This document shows, one piece after another, positions 63,856-64,000 of a stretch of 64,000 nucleotides of DNA. Every line of letters begins with the position of its first letter. The first letter of the stretch is position 1. Position numbers and translations under genes: made by a program. This DNA comes from CAVUCH01 sp963763095 (lineage in GTDB: Bacteria; Acidobacteriota; Vicinamibacteria; Vicinamibacterales; JAENWD01): the NCBI GenBank assembly GCA_963763095.1, contig CAVXNR010000003.1, positions 62,001-126,000 of the forward strand, read 5' to 3'. The notes below the pieces were generated by a model, which worked only from the letters and a program-made list of their open reading frames with translations, did no database searches and had not been told where the DNA came from.

Positions 63856-64000
63856 GGGCACTCCATGGGAAAGGCTTTGGTGAGGGCTCGACCAGGTGGC
63901 CTCTGGAGCGCTCGGCACGCGACGGACCTCGATACGTGTTCCGTCGCTCGTGCGACGAGTGTCTCGCAACAGCGCGGGACAGAGGGGCCTGATTCAGAAT

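Noticed and set aside
1..64000. CRISPR arrays
   Set aside because: No run of regularly spaced identical repeats with unique spacers is visible; the tandem repeats seen are heptamers or palindromes.

Overview
The window looks like a GC-rich chromosomal segment of an acidobacterium, most probably of the Vicinamibacteria type. The evidence is two large orphan MacB/FtsX-type permeases of the acidobacterial ADOP kind (one with its own PadR repressor), a VWFA-related acidobacterial-domain protein, PEP-CTERM-tagged exported proteins, many secreted or lipoprotein genes of unknown function, and consistently high GC. Nothing points to a phage or plasmid. The only mobile-element trace is a decayed tyrosine recombinase beside a tRNA-3'-end-like sequence (about 26.1-26.4 kb).

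Layout. 0-3.2 kb: end of a sulfatase-type enzyme facing a predicted outer-membrane protein. 3.2-10.5 kb: an accessory stretch with palindromic repeats, four small zinc-ribbon proteins, two members of a small LRYxWN family, an MFS transporter, secreted proteins and gene remnants. 10.7-15.1 kb: a heptamer array, a membrane protein with a possible TIR-like domain, and a two-gene unit of a zinc metallopeptidase overlapping a ComEC-type metallo-beta-lactamase hydrolase. 15.2-19.1 kb: ADOP permease (3' frameshift) and an exported amidohydrolase. 19.6-23.1 kb: three overlapping genes (VTT membrane protein, phospholipase D-VTT fusion, EEP-family phosphodiesterase), resembling a cardiolipin-synthase operon. 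23.7-25.9 kb: ba3-type cytochrome oxidase (subunits IIa, II, I). 26-37.3 kb: recombinase remnant, DinB-like protein, lipoprotein amidohydrolase, PadR-ADOP operon, vanadium-haloperoxidase-like protein, CE15-type esterase and ScyD/ScyE-like protein. 37.5-49.6 kb: decayed kinase, M43 protease, VWFA protein, second haloperoxidase-like gene, PEP-CTERM and other exported proteins, several frameshifted.

49.8-54 kb is the most striking region. A KdpE/short-KdpD two-component system diverges from a KimA-like potassium transporter. The transporter leader contains a clear c-di-AMP (ydaO-type) riboswitch whose P1 helix covers the ribosome-binding region, and an 11-bp-spaced direct repeat that could be a KdpE site lies upstream. 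Potassium uptake thus appears to be under both two-component and c-di-AMP control. 55.4-57 kb holds a disrupted DUF2235 hydrolase. 57-60.6 kb is a tight four-gene operon (OsmC-like, acyl-CoA-dehydrogenase-like, leaderless PhnD-like binding protein, MetE core) that may be an undescribed sulfur or one-carbon pathway. 61-64 kb contains a PNPOx-like/DUF2255 pair, a broken third LRYxWN gene, a lipoprotein and a small membrane protein.

A recurring oddity is that many genes carry one- or two-base frameshifts, some compensated. Either consensus errors in the assembly or genuine decay could explain this, so interrupted genes are described as found.
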